Part shown: positions 26,026 through 36,705 of the stretch, piece by piece
How positions within the stretch are numbered: the stretch's first letter is position 1
How the letters are laid out: the number at the start of each line of letters is the position of its first letter
Assembly: GCA_946894095.1 (NCBI GenBank)
Contig: OX335651.1
Location: 5,168,501 to 5,232,500, forward strand
DNA length: 64,000 nt
Reading direction: 5' to 3'
Source: Incurvaria masculella
Taxonomy: Eukaryota > Arthropoda > Insecta > Lepidoptera > Incurvariidae
Translations under genes and position numbers: made by a program
Notes under the pieces: model-generated
Database searches by the model: none
The model's input: the letters and a program-made list of their open reading frames with translations, nothing else
What the model was told of the DNA's origin: nothing

Positions 26026-29000
26026 ATGAACAAGAAAAAAGTTACGTTGGAGCAGCAGGAGGTGTTTGTGGGCTGGCTGGAGAGCCACTCCGAAATCGCC
26101 GCGGGCCGATTCCTGGGCAAGTATGGGAAGGCTCGCCTAGAACAAGAGTGGGCAAAAATAGCTGTACACCTAAACGGTCTCGGGCTTGGTGCCCAAAAAG
26201 ACCCGGAGAAGTGGCAACAAGTAAGTCAACCATTTAGTTTATGTACCAAATTGTTGTAATCGTATTTCTCATGTGCCGAACTTGGATCAAAAAAGGAAGT
26301 GCCGATGGCAAATTTTAATGCGAAAGCGACATCAATAAATGTCAGTGCGTTACTAATTGTCAGTGAAGTCGGGTTCATATAATGTAGAAGTTTCTTTGTA
26401 AATGCAGTGTTAGGCTGACATCATGACAGTAGTTTGGATATTAGCCATAGATTCTATAAAAAAACTGGTCAAGGTGAGCGTAGTCATGAGCCATTGGTCC
26501 CATCACTGCTGGACATGGACGTGGGGCCCCAAGGCATACCCCCACACTTAAAACTTCCTCTCTTCTTATCCATCCAAGTCCGGCTACATAATTTTTCATA
26601 CCAACTTAGCGCTTCACAAATGTAGCTTTTTTGAGCCAAAGTAATTAGTTGGTGCACAATTACACGAGCCAGGCCATAAAGGTCCCTTTTCGCTCTTTGC
26701 GACGGGTCCCTAAAAAGCACTAATGTTAAGTTTATTGTGCTGCCCGAATGAACATTTATTATTTTGTTATTTCAGACATGGCGTGACTGGAAAGGGAACA
26801 TTAGAAAAAAAGTTTCCAAAATCAAGGAAGATATCAATAAGACTGGTGGGGGTAAGCATGATCCTCCTAAGCTTACCCCCATCGAAGAAAGGATTCTATC
26901 CATTATTGGGATGGATTCCATCACAGGGATGGAAGGCGTCCCCGAGACAAATCCACCCATAATGTTTGAACATCTGCCGACTGAGGTAGACTCTCAAAGT
27001 TGCCTCACTCCGTCGGTCGATGTAAAGATTGAGGTTCTCGATCAGGTAAGCATGCAATACTTTTGGGTACTGAATCTGTTACTTATGTAGGATATAAAAT
27101 TTGTTTACAAATATTTTTTCTTGGCTGTTACCCGATGACTTTGACTTCTTGGGAACGATTCACCCCGACTTTGGCTACTATGGCGTTTCTGCGGTGGATA
27201 CGGCAGCCGGTTCTCTGAAAGGCCGCCCCTATGGTGGCGTTGCGGTGCTTTGGAGAAGAGCTAAATTCACGGACGTGACCCCGCTTAACTCTGGTAGCAA
27301 GAGGGTGGCAGCTGTGCGCGTGCGTCTGGATGAAACGCGCAGACTACTCGTTCTGTCTGTGTACATGCCAACGCAATGCTCCGACAACTTACCTGAGTTC
27401 ACGTCGGTGTTGGGAGCGGTCAGCGCGGTCATCGAGACCGACGAGGACGAGTGCGCGGTGGTGCTGGGTGACTTCAATGCCGACGTCGGGGGCGCGTTCG
27501 GTGAGGAACTGGACCGGTACTGCGACGAGCAGCGGTGGGTGTGCGCCGACACTAGGCTATGTGCGACCGGAACCCATACTTACCTTAGCGACGTGCACGG
27601 TACCACCAGCTGGTTGGATCATTGTGTGGTTACAGAAGCTGCGTGGAAATGTGTAAAAAATTGTTATGTTGTGAGTGATGTTTTCTGGTCCGATCACTTT
27701 CCTCTAATAGTTGAGTTTGACATCTCGATGATACCGCCAAAATGCATAGAATCGGATACCCCAAGTGTCAATAAAGTGGTGTGGGGCCATAGGTTACAGC
27801 AACAAATTGATAGGTACATGTTGCTATGTAGTGACTGTTTGAGTGAAGGAAATAGTAAAATCACATGTTCCGGTTTTCCCTGCAACAACCAGGAACACAT
27901 TGCCTATATCGAGTCCAGTTACTTTAACATCGTAGGCGCGCTACAGCGTGCAGCGTCTGATACCTACAGAGACAAGTCCGGCCGGCGAAAACAAGTTACC
28001 GGTTGGAATTATCACGTGCGAGCGCTGCATGGCGTGGCGCGCTTAAAGTATCAAACCTGGATGTTGATGGGAAAACCGAAACAAGGCAGATTTTTAAAAT
28101 TTTAAAATTTTATACAAAGTTTAAATATCTCGGACACGTGATTACCGATAGGCTGAAAGACGACGAGGACATGGAGCGGCAGCGGAGGGCTATCACCATG
28201 AGAAGTAACATGTTGGCTCGCAGGTTTGCGCAGTGCTCTGGAGAGGTCAGGCTTACTCTTTTCAAGGCATACTGTCGCTGCGTGTGCAGTACAACAATGC
28301 GTTGCGCTGCATGATGGGACTGCCGTGGCGGTGTATTGCGTCTGGCATGTTCGCGGAGAACGGTTTGACTGATTTCTTTGGTGTACTGCGCAAACAGAAG
28401 GCGGCATTCCTTCGCCGTTCAGCCATCAGTGAGAATAGAATAATAGCAAATATCTTGGGACGAATTTATTATAAGGATTTTATTAATGTGTAACTTAGTT
28501 ATAATATTATTTACAATGTTATGGGACAATGCACCTGATTTTAATAAATTATTATTATTATTATTATTCTGTAACTTCTGCCACTGGCAGGTAATGCCAC
28601 AGTAAAAAGCCTTGATTTGATTGATCTCAATTATGTTTCTCTTTCAGTATGCCGAGGTTTCGCCATCAACCCAAACAGAAGCGCTTCCTTCAGTATCAAA
28701 GGCGGCGACACACAATACTGTGGAGACACCGCGAAAAAAGAGACGAAGGGACTGGAGAAAAAGTGAAAGACCGCAAACAATTTCCAAGAAGGGTCTGTAT
28801 TCTGTTTGATTATTTACCTACATCAGTTTAAGTGCTTTGTGGAACAATGATTACATGTTTGGATGTAATAAGGTGACAAGCTAACTACTTCTCACCTCAT
28901 CGCTGTGTTTGTCATCAAGTCTCAAGTTTGTCAAGGCACAGACTGCCTAGCGCTATATTTTAATTTTGTTCCAAACATAAATAAATTAAAAATATGTATT

Positions 29001-29620
29001 TTTTACAAATAATTATTGATTATAAAATTGGATATAAAATTTTAATCACAAATCTATGAAAATCAATGTGTATTTATGTATGACTCTAAAACGGTCGGAC
29101 CGATTTTGACAAAATTTTCAAGCAATCTTCACATTAGCATAGAGGGTGATCTTGAAAAGATTGTTAGCAATTGGAGCAACAGATTTTTTTTTGTTATTTG
29201 CGAGCAAATCACATTACTTGCACCCGTGTTAAGCCGGGCCGGGTCGCTAGTTCAAGACAAAATTGTCAGTGGTGCGACGCATATGGTTTTAATCTTGAGG
29301 TTCAGCATGATCAGGTTCATGTTTTGTGTTGGGTTAAAATTATGACAGTTCGTGTGATATTAGCCATCCATGTCCAGTTTTCAAAAAAAAAAGTATCTAT
29401 TTTACCTTTACGTATCAATGTATATATGATTGCAGCAAAAACGGCGCTGACTATGGAGGAGCGCTTCCTCAAGATGGAAGAAAAAAAACTCGAGCTTCGG
29501 GAGCTTGAGCTGCAATTAGAAGCTCGACGCTTGGACAAGGAAGAAAAAAAAGTAGAAATGTATGGCAGCCTAGCAGCATTTTTGACAAAGGCGACGGAAG
29601 TTGCACAAAGGTGTGTTTAA
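26026..29620 (+). CDS. Myb/SANT-like DNA-binding protein, Harbinger partner (zeste-like), 4 exons
   Basis: Exons 26026-26220, 26776-27045, 28648-28792 and 29436-29620 join in phase into 264 codons plus TAA. The first 80 residues form a Myb/SANT-like (zeste/MADF type) domain with tryptophans in VGWLES, EQEWAKI and TWRDWK, the last two split over the exon 1/2 junction. A variable middle contains a basic KKRRRDWRK patch. The C-terminus is a charged coiled coil (MEERFLKMEEKKLELRELEL). In Harbinger transposons such a protein takes the nuclease into the nucleus and to the termini. The nuclease gene is convergent, with 12 bp between the two stop codons. The ATG was chosen as the first in frame. The exon 3 donor (G|GTCTGT) is weak but gives the only phase-consistent join. 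Confidence 0.8.
27101..28545 (+). pseudogene. Internally deleted CR1/L2-like LINE in an intron
   Basis: Lies in the second intron of the Myb-like gene. A 334-codon frame carries most of an APE-type endonuclease (YGGVAVLW, LGDFNADVG, SDHFPL). It then joins abruptly near 28095 to the distal RT region (FKYLGHVITD, ERQRRAITMRSNMLARRFA), so the whole RT catalytic core is missing. It ends in a TTATTATTATTATT tail at about 28545. It is 5'-truncated and cannot move by itself. Confidence 0.8.
29080..29250 (+). mobile_element. Helitron 3'-end fragment
   Basis: Carries the widespread lepidopteran Helitron tail: AAAACGGTCGGACCGATTTTG, then CACCCGTGTTAAGCCGGGCCGGGT hairpin sequence, ending CTAG before TTC. 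The 5' end is not identified. It lies in the last intron of the Myb-like gene. Confidence 0.6.
29339..29382 (+). repeat. SINE 3'-tail fragment
   Basis: TTATGACAGTTCGTGTGATATTAGCCATCCATGTCCAG matches the last 40 bases of the SINE body. Confidence 0.45.
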
Positions 29621-31553
29621 AATCGCTGAACTTTATTGAAATCGAAGAACCAATTCATTTCTTGTAAACTGTCCAGCTGCCAACCCTCCCATTATTTCCA
29701 TTTCCTCCCTCACTCTTCTTATCCACTCTGCCTCTTCTCTTCTTCGCCTTTCCTCCCCCTCATTCTCCACTTGAGGATCGGGCTCAGGCTCGGCCTCAGG
29801 TGCTGGCATGCGTGCTTGTATCGCTATATTATGCAATACAGCACAAGCATTAATTAGTATGCCGGCCTTAACGGGAGCATAATGTAAGCCGCGGAGCCCA
29901 ATCAAGCACCGCCAACGGTTCTTCAAATCACTGAAACACCTTTCTATGGTATTTCTTGCTGATGACTGTCTATCATTGTATTCAGCCTCTGCGCCTTGTG
30001 CAGGATCTTGGAAAGGCGTCATCATGTAGGGGGTAAGCTGAATCACCTGAAAATAAAGTTTTTTTTATGAACACCTTTAAAACAATTTTGTTGTAATCTT
30101 CACTCTCCTGACATTACTTATTTGATTATTACCTAGCAACCAAAAGTTTTCCCCAATCTGCCTTATCCTCTCAATATACAAACGTAGTTGCATAGACCTC
30201 CACACATGGGCATCATGTGCGGATCCTCCAAATCTTGAGCACACTGCTATTATAATCATGTCTGATTCACAAATCTGAAACAAATACAAACAGCGTAAAC
30301 AGAGTTCTGAAGGAAAGGCACTATTTACTAAATGTTAAAGATAGCCACTGTTGTTTCTTCCAATTCATTTTCAGGATTTCTGGTTATTCTAATAGCAAGC
30401 AGAAGTTTTATAGAGTTAGATGGCACTATTTTTATCTTTATGTATTTATAAAAGTCCGGTAAGTATGTGTTGGTAACGCTTCTCCTAAACCAAGGGCCTT
30501 AACCGTTTTGACTTTTTTTACTACTAAGTTCACTGCATTTTGATAAACCATAGTTGGATCCAGTGAAGGGTGGCGCTGTTGTTGAGATCCAAAACATTAT
30601 TTTGGATTGATTGTCCCAAAACTAAATTTGCTAGGAGCCGAGAACCTCAGTTAAGTTATATTACATCAAGGGGAAATATAGGTAATATTATAATAGTATT
30701 AGGTATAAACCATGTATTTGCTATTAAAAGAAAAGCAATAAACCGGAAATTCTGAAAATGATTTTCAATTACTAAATTTACCATTATAATTATTGAGCGC
30801 TTCAAATTTCATGACTTATTGTTAAGAAACTTTGTAAAGTTCGGACAGGTTCGGAACCATTATTCGTTGGGCCGATAGATAAGATGGTAATATGATGGTC
30901 GCATTTGTTCAATGAGCGAGTAATTAACCATATTCGAAAAATAATAAACATTTACGGCTCTCCTATGACTATTTAGTTGACCTATAATTAACAATGTGGA
31001 TGAAAATGCATTATTATTTATTATGGACTTACCATTGTTGCATTAATCGCATGAAAACCTTTGCGACAGTAATATATTTCTTCGTGCACCGATGGTTTTA
31101 AAATTTTGATCTGTGTACCATCAATACATCCCAGTACCCCAGGGAAATCAAACTTTTCATAAAACCTATAACAAAATTATGTTTTTTCAGGTACTTGGAT
31201 CATCAGGCAGCAGAAAAATAAACATTTTAAAATAATTTTAAATATTTAAAACATGTATATTTATAACATAATATATAAAATATTTAAAACATAGTTTAAA
31301 ATAAATACTTTTATCTAAATTTTATGTTTGCATCATTTGAACAATGAGGGAATTACTCGACCTGAGTTTAAAAGTGCATGCATCCAAGCTTTGAACCAGT
31401 GTGCATTTTGTATGCGTAATAGGAGCATTTAAATAATTAAGCTTCTATAGCATGTTATCTTTTGTAAATTATTGTGTGCGTAAACACTATTACTAAAATG
31501 TTTAAACTCAGATCGATTACCGGGGACATAGTACCCTAGAGCGACTATATATA

Positions 31554-31730
31554 ATAAGCTATCGTTTTTTATTTTTAGTTTTATTAATAAGCACTTTAAT
31601 GCATTAGAATGGCAAGGACCAACTTTTATAAGTCTAAATCATAAAATGGTTCTATGCCAAGATTTTCCAATTACTAAGTTTGCATAAAAGTCTTTATTAT
31701 GAAAACTAAAAATACAAAAGATAGCTTATC
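31554..31730. repeat. AT-rich inverted-repeat MITE in nuclease intron
   Basis: ATAAGCTATCGTTTTTTATTTTTAG at the left pairs with CTAAAAATACAAAAGATAGCTTAT at the right. Non-coding. Confidence 0.5.
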
Positions 31731-31873
31731 ATACAATAGGGCTGGGAGTATGTAATCTTAACAACAATTTAAGTACGGAGAAAAATATTTATCACTCCGG
31801 TACTGTTTTCCCTCCATTCATCAAAAACAGGAAACAGGAAGAAAAAACTTCAAAAACAATGGTGAGTGTGACA

Positions 31874-32165
31874 TAGCACAACGTGCTAATGGAAGCAGGA
31901 TTTGTTTTTTTTATGTAACTGGCAGGTATGGCTGCACCACACCTACTTATATGATTCCGCACCACATTCCTGAAGGAAAAAGGTACTATGCCAGGACCTG
32001 CACTTAATGAGCAAACATGGACAATTCTCCGTTGCCGCGTCAACCGTCTTTTTATCCAATGCAGTGACACCAACCCGGGCAGGCTTAACATTGCCACCTA
32101 GTAGGGAAAAAGGACCTACAGTTTTACATGGATTCCGAACCATGGAACAGCTCACATTTGTGGCG
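31874..32165 (-). repeat. SINE body copy, reverse orientation
   Basis: The complement reads GGATTCCGAAC, ACTGTAGGTCC, the CCCGGGTTGGTGTCAC block, GGTCCTGGCATAGTACC and the TTCAGGAATGTGG block of the shared SINE body. It lies in the second intron of the nuclease gene. Confidence 0.6.
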
Positions 32166-32775
32166 AAACGAATGTATCCAACCAGAGAAAGAAAGTGATG
32201 CATGAACGGGACGAGGATTAAATTGAATGACACAGAACATATTGTCAGTATACTGATAAAACCCTTTAAGTGTAGAAGTTCGAGATAAATGGACTTCAAA
32301 GTTTAATAAGCTCATAATAGTTGGTATAATTGTCCATGTATTTACACAACCTATCTTTAAAACTAAACGTCATAGCAATATATGGGTTTTACCATTAGAA
32401 AAACTTGGAAAATTAAGTAGAACTGCATTTTTAACTCATTTTACTAAAAAAATTCAATTAGCGGGTTTTGCCAGTATACCGATGCTGTATAGGATTACAT
32501 CAGTAGCTCGATTCCATATAAACTCTCAAATTACATTACATACAGCTATATATCTACTGTGTTAATGACCTCTCGCATGATAAGCAAGGCCTGTCACTTG
32601 AACTACGAGGCTTTCTAGGTTTGAGCTGCAATGCATTTTTCTTTTGCTTAGAGTAATATAAAATCGATTTCTATATCCCAGAGCATGTATGATAAGTATG
32701 CTCTGTTCATACAGTATGGGGCTCTATTATCTCCGGGAAGAGGTCTGCTGGTATGTATGTTAGTATGTGATTTGT

Positions 32776-33332
32776 GAATTTGAGTTTCAGCGACATCTAA
32801 ATTTGAAGCATTGTAATCAAAATTTTAAAACTATAGCCTCAGTGGCCCAGTGGCGCGACACTTCGGCGATCGCTCTCCGAAGTTAAGCAACGCTGGGTCC
32901 GGTCTGGTCTTGGATGGGTGACCATTCGACCGTTGAGAGAGGCTGGCCGTGGTTCGGATTCCACGTTAAACTGTAAGTCCCCTTCCTTACTTACTAGGTG
33001 GTAGGGTTAATCCTGCCCGGGTTGGTACCATCGCATTGGATGAACGATGGTCGAAGCGGCAATGAAAAATGTCCGTGTTTTCCATCCAGTTCAATGTAGC
33101 CGTGCATTATAAGGAAGGTCCTGGCATGGCACCTAGTTCCCATATGGTGTGTTGGGCTAATACCATGACAGAAGGTGTGGTATTAGCCATCCATGTCCAG
33201 TCACATAAAAAAATAATAATCTAAAAGCCGCTTCCGTTGAAGGTCACGACCAAAAACTTTTCAGATTATTTTCAGAATCTGATTGCACATGCATAAAATT
33301 TAGATGTCGCTAAAACTCAAATTAATGAGATA
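32776..33332. repeat. Foldback repeat with GAGTTT(C/T)AGCGACATC arms, split by a SINE
   Basis: The left arm (GAGTTTCAGCGACATCTAAATTT) and right arm (complement of GAGTTTTAGCGACATCTAAATTT) are inverted. The interior right half (GGTCGTGACCTTCAACGGAAGC in complement) aligns with the copy at 45405-45622. The SINE at 32836-33217 sits between the arms. Confidence 0.6.
32836..33217 (+). mobile_element. SINE with 5S rRNA-derived head
   Basis: The first ~110 bases resemble 5S rRNA: CTCTCCGAAGTTAAGCAACG (box A region), GGTCTGGTCTTGGATGGGTG (IE and box C region) and GACC. The body that follows (GTGGTTCGGATTCCACG to GTATTAGCCATCCATGTCCAG, then A-rich) is shared with the tRNA-headed SINE at 35784. Pol III internal promoters of the 5S type would drive it. 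Confidence 0.75.
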
Positions 33333-34661
33333 ACAACGGTAATGTAGTATCCATTAAACACAAACAATTACTATTCTAACCTTTGCTTTATTTTATTTCT
33401 TTTGGGTGGCGTGTCTGGGAAGTGGATATATTTGTCCATCAAAGCATTGAGAGCACCAACAACACGGCTTATGCTTCGGCTGACGGATGCTTGGCATTGT
33501 GCTGCGTATCGATCTTTGCCCACTAATTGCTGGTATGAGCCAGTTGCCAAAAAAGACAGCGTTATCAGCACCTATAAAAATAGGTTGTTAAATTCTCATG
33601 CATTCACTGAAGTTGTGATTAACATGAGATACATTTAAAAAAATAAATTCCTGGTGAATACCTTACCTCTAACTCAAGTGGGATCCTGTCACTACGAAAT
33701 TTCGGCTCAACTAGAGGACGAACCTCCTCACATAAGTTTAGATAGGTTGGTTGGCTCAGCCGGTAATCTTTAATAAATAAATTTACGGGCACGTCGAGAG
33801 GGTTTGAGACGACTCGCAATCTTCTCTTGGCAATCTTGTCTCTTCTCTGACGCTGTCGTTCAAAAAATCTCATCGCCAGATATCCTTCAGCCATTGTTTT
33901 GAAAAATGAGATTTTAATAACAATCACAGAATATCGACTAACGGCACAAGGTTTGACACCTGTCAAGCTCCAAACCGCAAGTTTTCGGCAAAACACACGG
34001 CTCACGAGAACATGGACCGCGTGTTACGAGTTGGCGAACAAAACCCAAACACAACGCGCGCGTTTTACAAATAGAATACGAATTCGCCGAAACATGCGGT
34101 TTTGACAAAACACAAACATAACGCGCGCAGTTATCAATTAGCAGAATAGGGCTTGGTGGCGTCGAAGCGAGCTCACATAAATTATCTGCCAAAGCTGTCA
34201 AATAAAACAGAATAGATTTGAAAATTTTATTTAAAGAGAAGGCTGTATAGCGAAAGCTTTTGCCTGTCCATTGGATAAAGAAACAAAAAAAAAAAATTGA
34301 AAAATTATTTACGCAACCTGTGTAATTGAAATGACTCATTTTCTCTATGTTATCCATATGTTATCACTATTAGTTATTCTGTTATGTTATTCAGAAAATA
34401 ATTTATTCTTAATTATGCTAATTAAAAGAAGAAGTCTTGGTAAAGAAAATATCACAAAAACTTAACCTATAATATTTCGTTTCATACTTTGTGCTGGTCA
34501 ATGACATTTAAATTTGTTTGAAGACAAACAAAAGCTCTTCTTTTCCTCTTAAACCTTATTCTAACTGCATCATATATCTAAAAATTCGTAAGTCAAACTT
34601 GACAGGAATTACAGTTTGGACGTTCTTAGGGTGAGGCGCGCTCATGCGACATTTACAATAA

Positions 34662-36278
34662 CAGGGCTTTTATAGTGGTGGTCCCTTAGTCCCTTAAAGT
34701 CCCTTAATTTTTTTGTGGTACCTTAAAGTCCCTTTTTTCTGAAATTGGTCCCTAAAGTCCCTTTTTAGCAAAAAGTCATTCCCATGTTTGATATCATGTT
34801 CAGCTGTATGACTGTTCACACCAATTCAGAGTTAGGCAGTCGGTAAGAGTGACCTCATTTTTAGTATTATGTTATTTCATCACATGGTGAAAGCATTATT
34901 TTCTTTTTAGAGGACAAATTGGTACTATAACTCTTAAAAAAACCTACAAATCACCCCCATAACATGCATTTGCGCTACACCAGAGTTTGCGGAAACCTAA
35001 AAACGAATAAAAAAATATATGCATGGCTAACAAAGGGAAGCGATGAGCACACAACACAAGGTTGAACAGAACTAAATGGAAGGAGAACATCTGCGACTGG
35101 CTCACGTGGCGACGCCGTGGCGAACTGGGAAACTAGCGAAAGGTTGCTACTATTAAAATAATATCCACTTATTTTTTTTATAACTGATTTCACAACTAAA
35201 TACTTCGATTTTATTCATAATTATTTAAAGTTCTAAAAAAATAAAAAAATACCAATATTAATTTGTCGCTACGCTCTACATCTTTAACATCTGAACCTTA
35301 ACCTAAATGGTCTACGTCGGAGATGAAGGTAATAATCGCAGTCATTAATAAATAACCTGATTTTCAGAAAATTTTTCATTGTATTTAAAATTCAGGTGTA
35401 GTATGCTTGTTCCTGGGAACCGTTAAGCAATTGTAGTGAAAAAACACGCAAACAATTCATAATGACGAAATATGATGACAATTTTGATTTATCATTTTAA
35501 AATGAAGGAATTGTTTTCGCAAAAAAAAAATCTATGCCGAGCTCCTAAAAGGGCAATCCCACAGACACTGGTCTTTGATTTATTCTATTCATCCAGCAAG
35601 CCTCTAAAAAGGAGACGGAGTACCAATTAGTTTTAAATAGGGTTACATGTCAACCTTCAACCCAGTGAGGGGCAAACTAAATGATATATCTAATGCTTCC
35701 CAACAACATATGTTGATGATGTTGTTGTAGCACCAGTTATAATATTATTGTTTCTATTATATTATTGTGGTTGTATTTAACTGAGCAGCTCGCAGCCTAG
35801 TGGCGCGGGGACTGGCCTAGCGTACCAGAGGCCTGGGTTCAATTCCGACATACACCACTGTCTTACTCTTTCCGAGTTAGATAAGTGCATTTCGTCACGA
35901 ATACGAGCTGCTACATGGTTCGGAATCCATATAAAACTGTAGGTCCCCTTCCCATACTAGGTGGTAGCGTTTAAGCCCGCCCGGTTTGGTTCCATCGCAT
36001 TGGATGAAAAGATGGTCGAAGAGGCAATGAAAAATTGTCCGTGTTTTCCATCCAGTTCAATGTAGCCGTGCGCATAAAGGGAAGGTCCTGGCATGGCACC
36101 TAATTCCTTCGGGAATGTGGTGTATTGGGTTAATATCATAACAGTAGTTGTGTGGTATTAGCGACCCATGTCAGGTCGCATAAAACAAATTGGCTCACGA
36201 GGTCCCTTAAGTCCCTTTTTTTCGGATTATAGGTCCCTTTTTCCCTTTTTTTGAGATCTCTAACCGCTAAAAGCCCTG
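34662..36278. mobile_element. hAT-like non-autonomous element with CAGGGCTTTTA termini
   Basis: 1,617 bp whose ends are inverted (CAGGGCTTTTA at both). A direct CAATAA abuts each end (34656-34661 and 36279-36284). Subterminal GTCCCTT repeats occur inside both ends. CAGGG-type termini and subterminal repeats suggest hAT, though hAT usually duplicates 8 bases. No transposase frame is present. It hosts a SINE. Confidence 0.65.
35784..36187 (+). mobile_element. SINE with tRNA-derived head
   Basis: The head carries pol III box A (GCAGCCTAGTGGCG) and box B (GGGTTCAATTCCG) in tRNA spacing. From about 35914 the body matches the 5S-headed SINE (TGGTTCGGAATCCA to ATTAGCGACCCATGTCAGG). It is nested in the hAT-like element. 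Confidence 0.75.
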
Positions 36279-36705
36279 CAATAAGCTTTGAGTTTTCTTC
36301 CTCATTGAGGCAGATGTGCAATAGAAAATAAACACGTGTATTTCTTGCAATACGAGTATTTCCACGATATGTACCCATTTAGGTAAGCAAAAAAAAACAA
36401 AGTATTTCAGTTAGGTGCTATGTTTTTTTCTACTATAAGTACATTGCGTGCTCTATAAATTAATGGGTATAGGTACCCAACGAACAAATACCTCGATTAA
36501 CAACAACCACAGATTAACAATGGTACAACTATGCACGTATGTTGCCCGTCCACACAAGCGGGAAAATGGCCAGGATCTTTCTACAAATCGAATTATGAAA
36601 GTTTGGGCTAATGCCCATGTTAGTGGGGCCAGCGCCGCGCGCCTCCGCCGCCGCGCCGCCGCCGGCCTCCACACCGCCTGCCTGTGGCATGGCATAGGAG
36701 GCGTC

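Larger units (their letters stand above)
29633..33894 (-). pseudogene. Harbinger (PIF) nuclease, HARBI1-like, 5 exons, frameshifted
   Basis: Exons 33667-33894, 33381-33571, 31033-31165, 30133-30274 and 29633-30046 join in phase. The product starts MAEGYLAMRFFERQRQRRDK, typical of HARBI1-like proteins. Catalytic carboxylates are visible in GVLGCIDGTQIKI, SAHDAHVW and RNTIERCFSDLKNRW, in the DDE-type order. At the exon 4/5 join the conserved GDSAYPL is followed by a frame change: the continuation PYMMTPF lies in another frame, as if about 8 bases were lost within the C-rich stretch near 30030. In the spliced frame translation stops soon after. The rest of exon 5 is open. Introns carry SINEs and a foldback repeat. 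No paired terminal repeats were found, so element or host-gene status is open. Confidence 0.75.

Noticed and set aside
32870..32940. 5S rRNA gene
   Set aside because: Only the internal promoter region resembles 5S; it continues into the SINE body.
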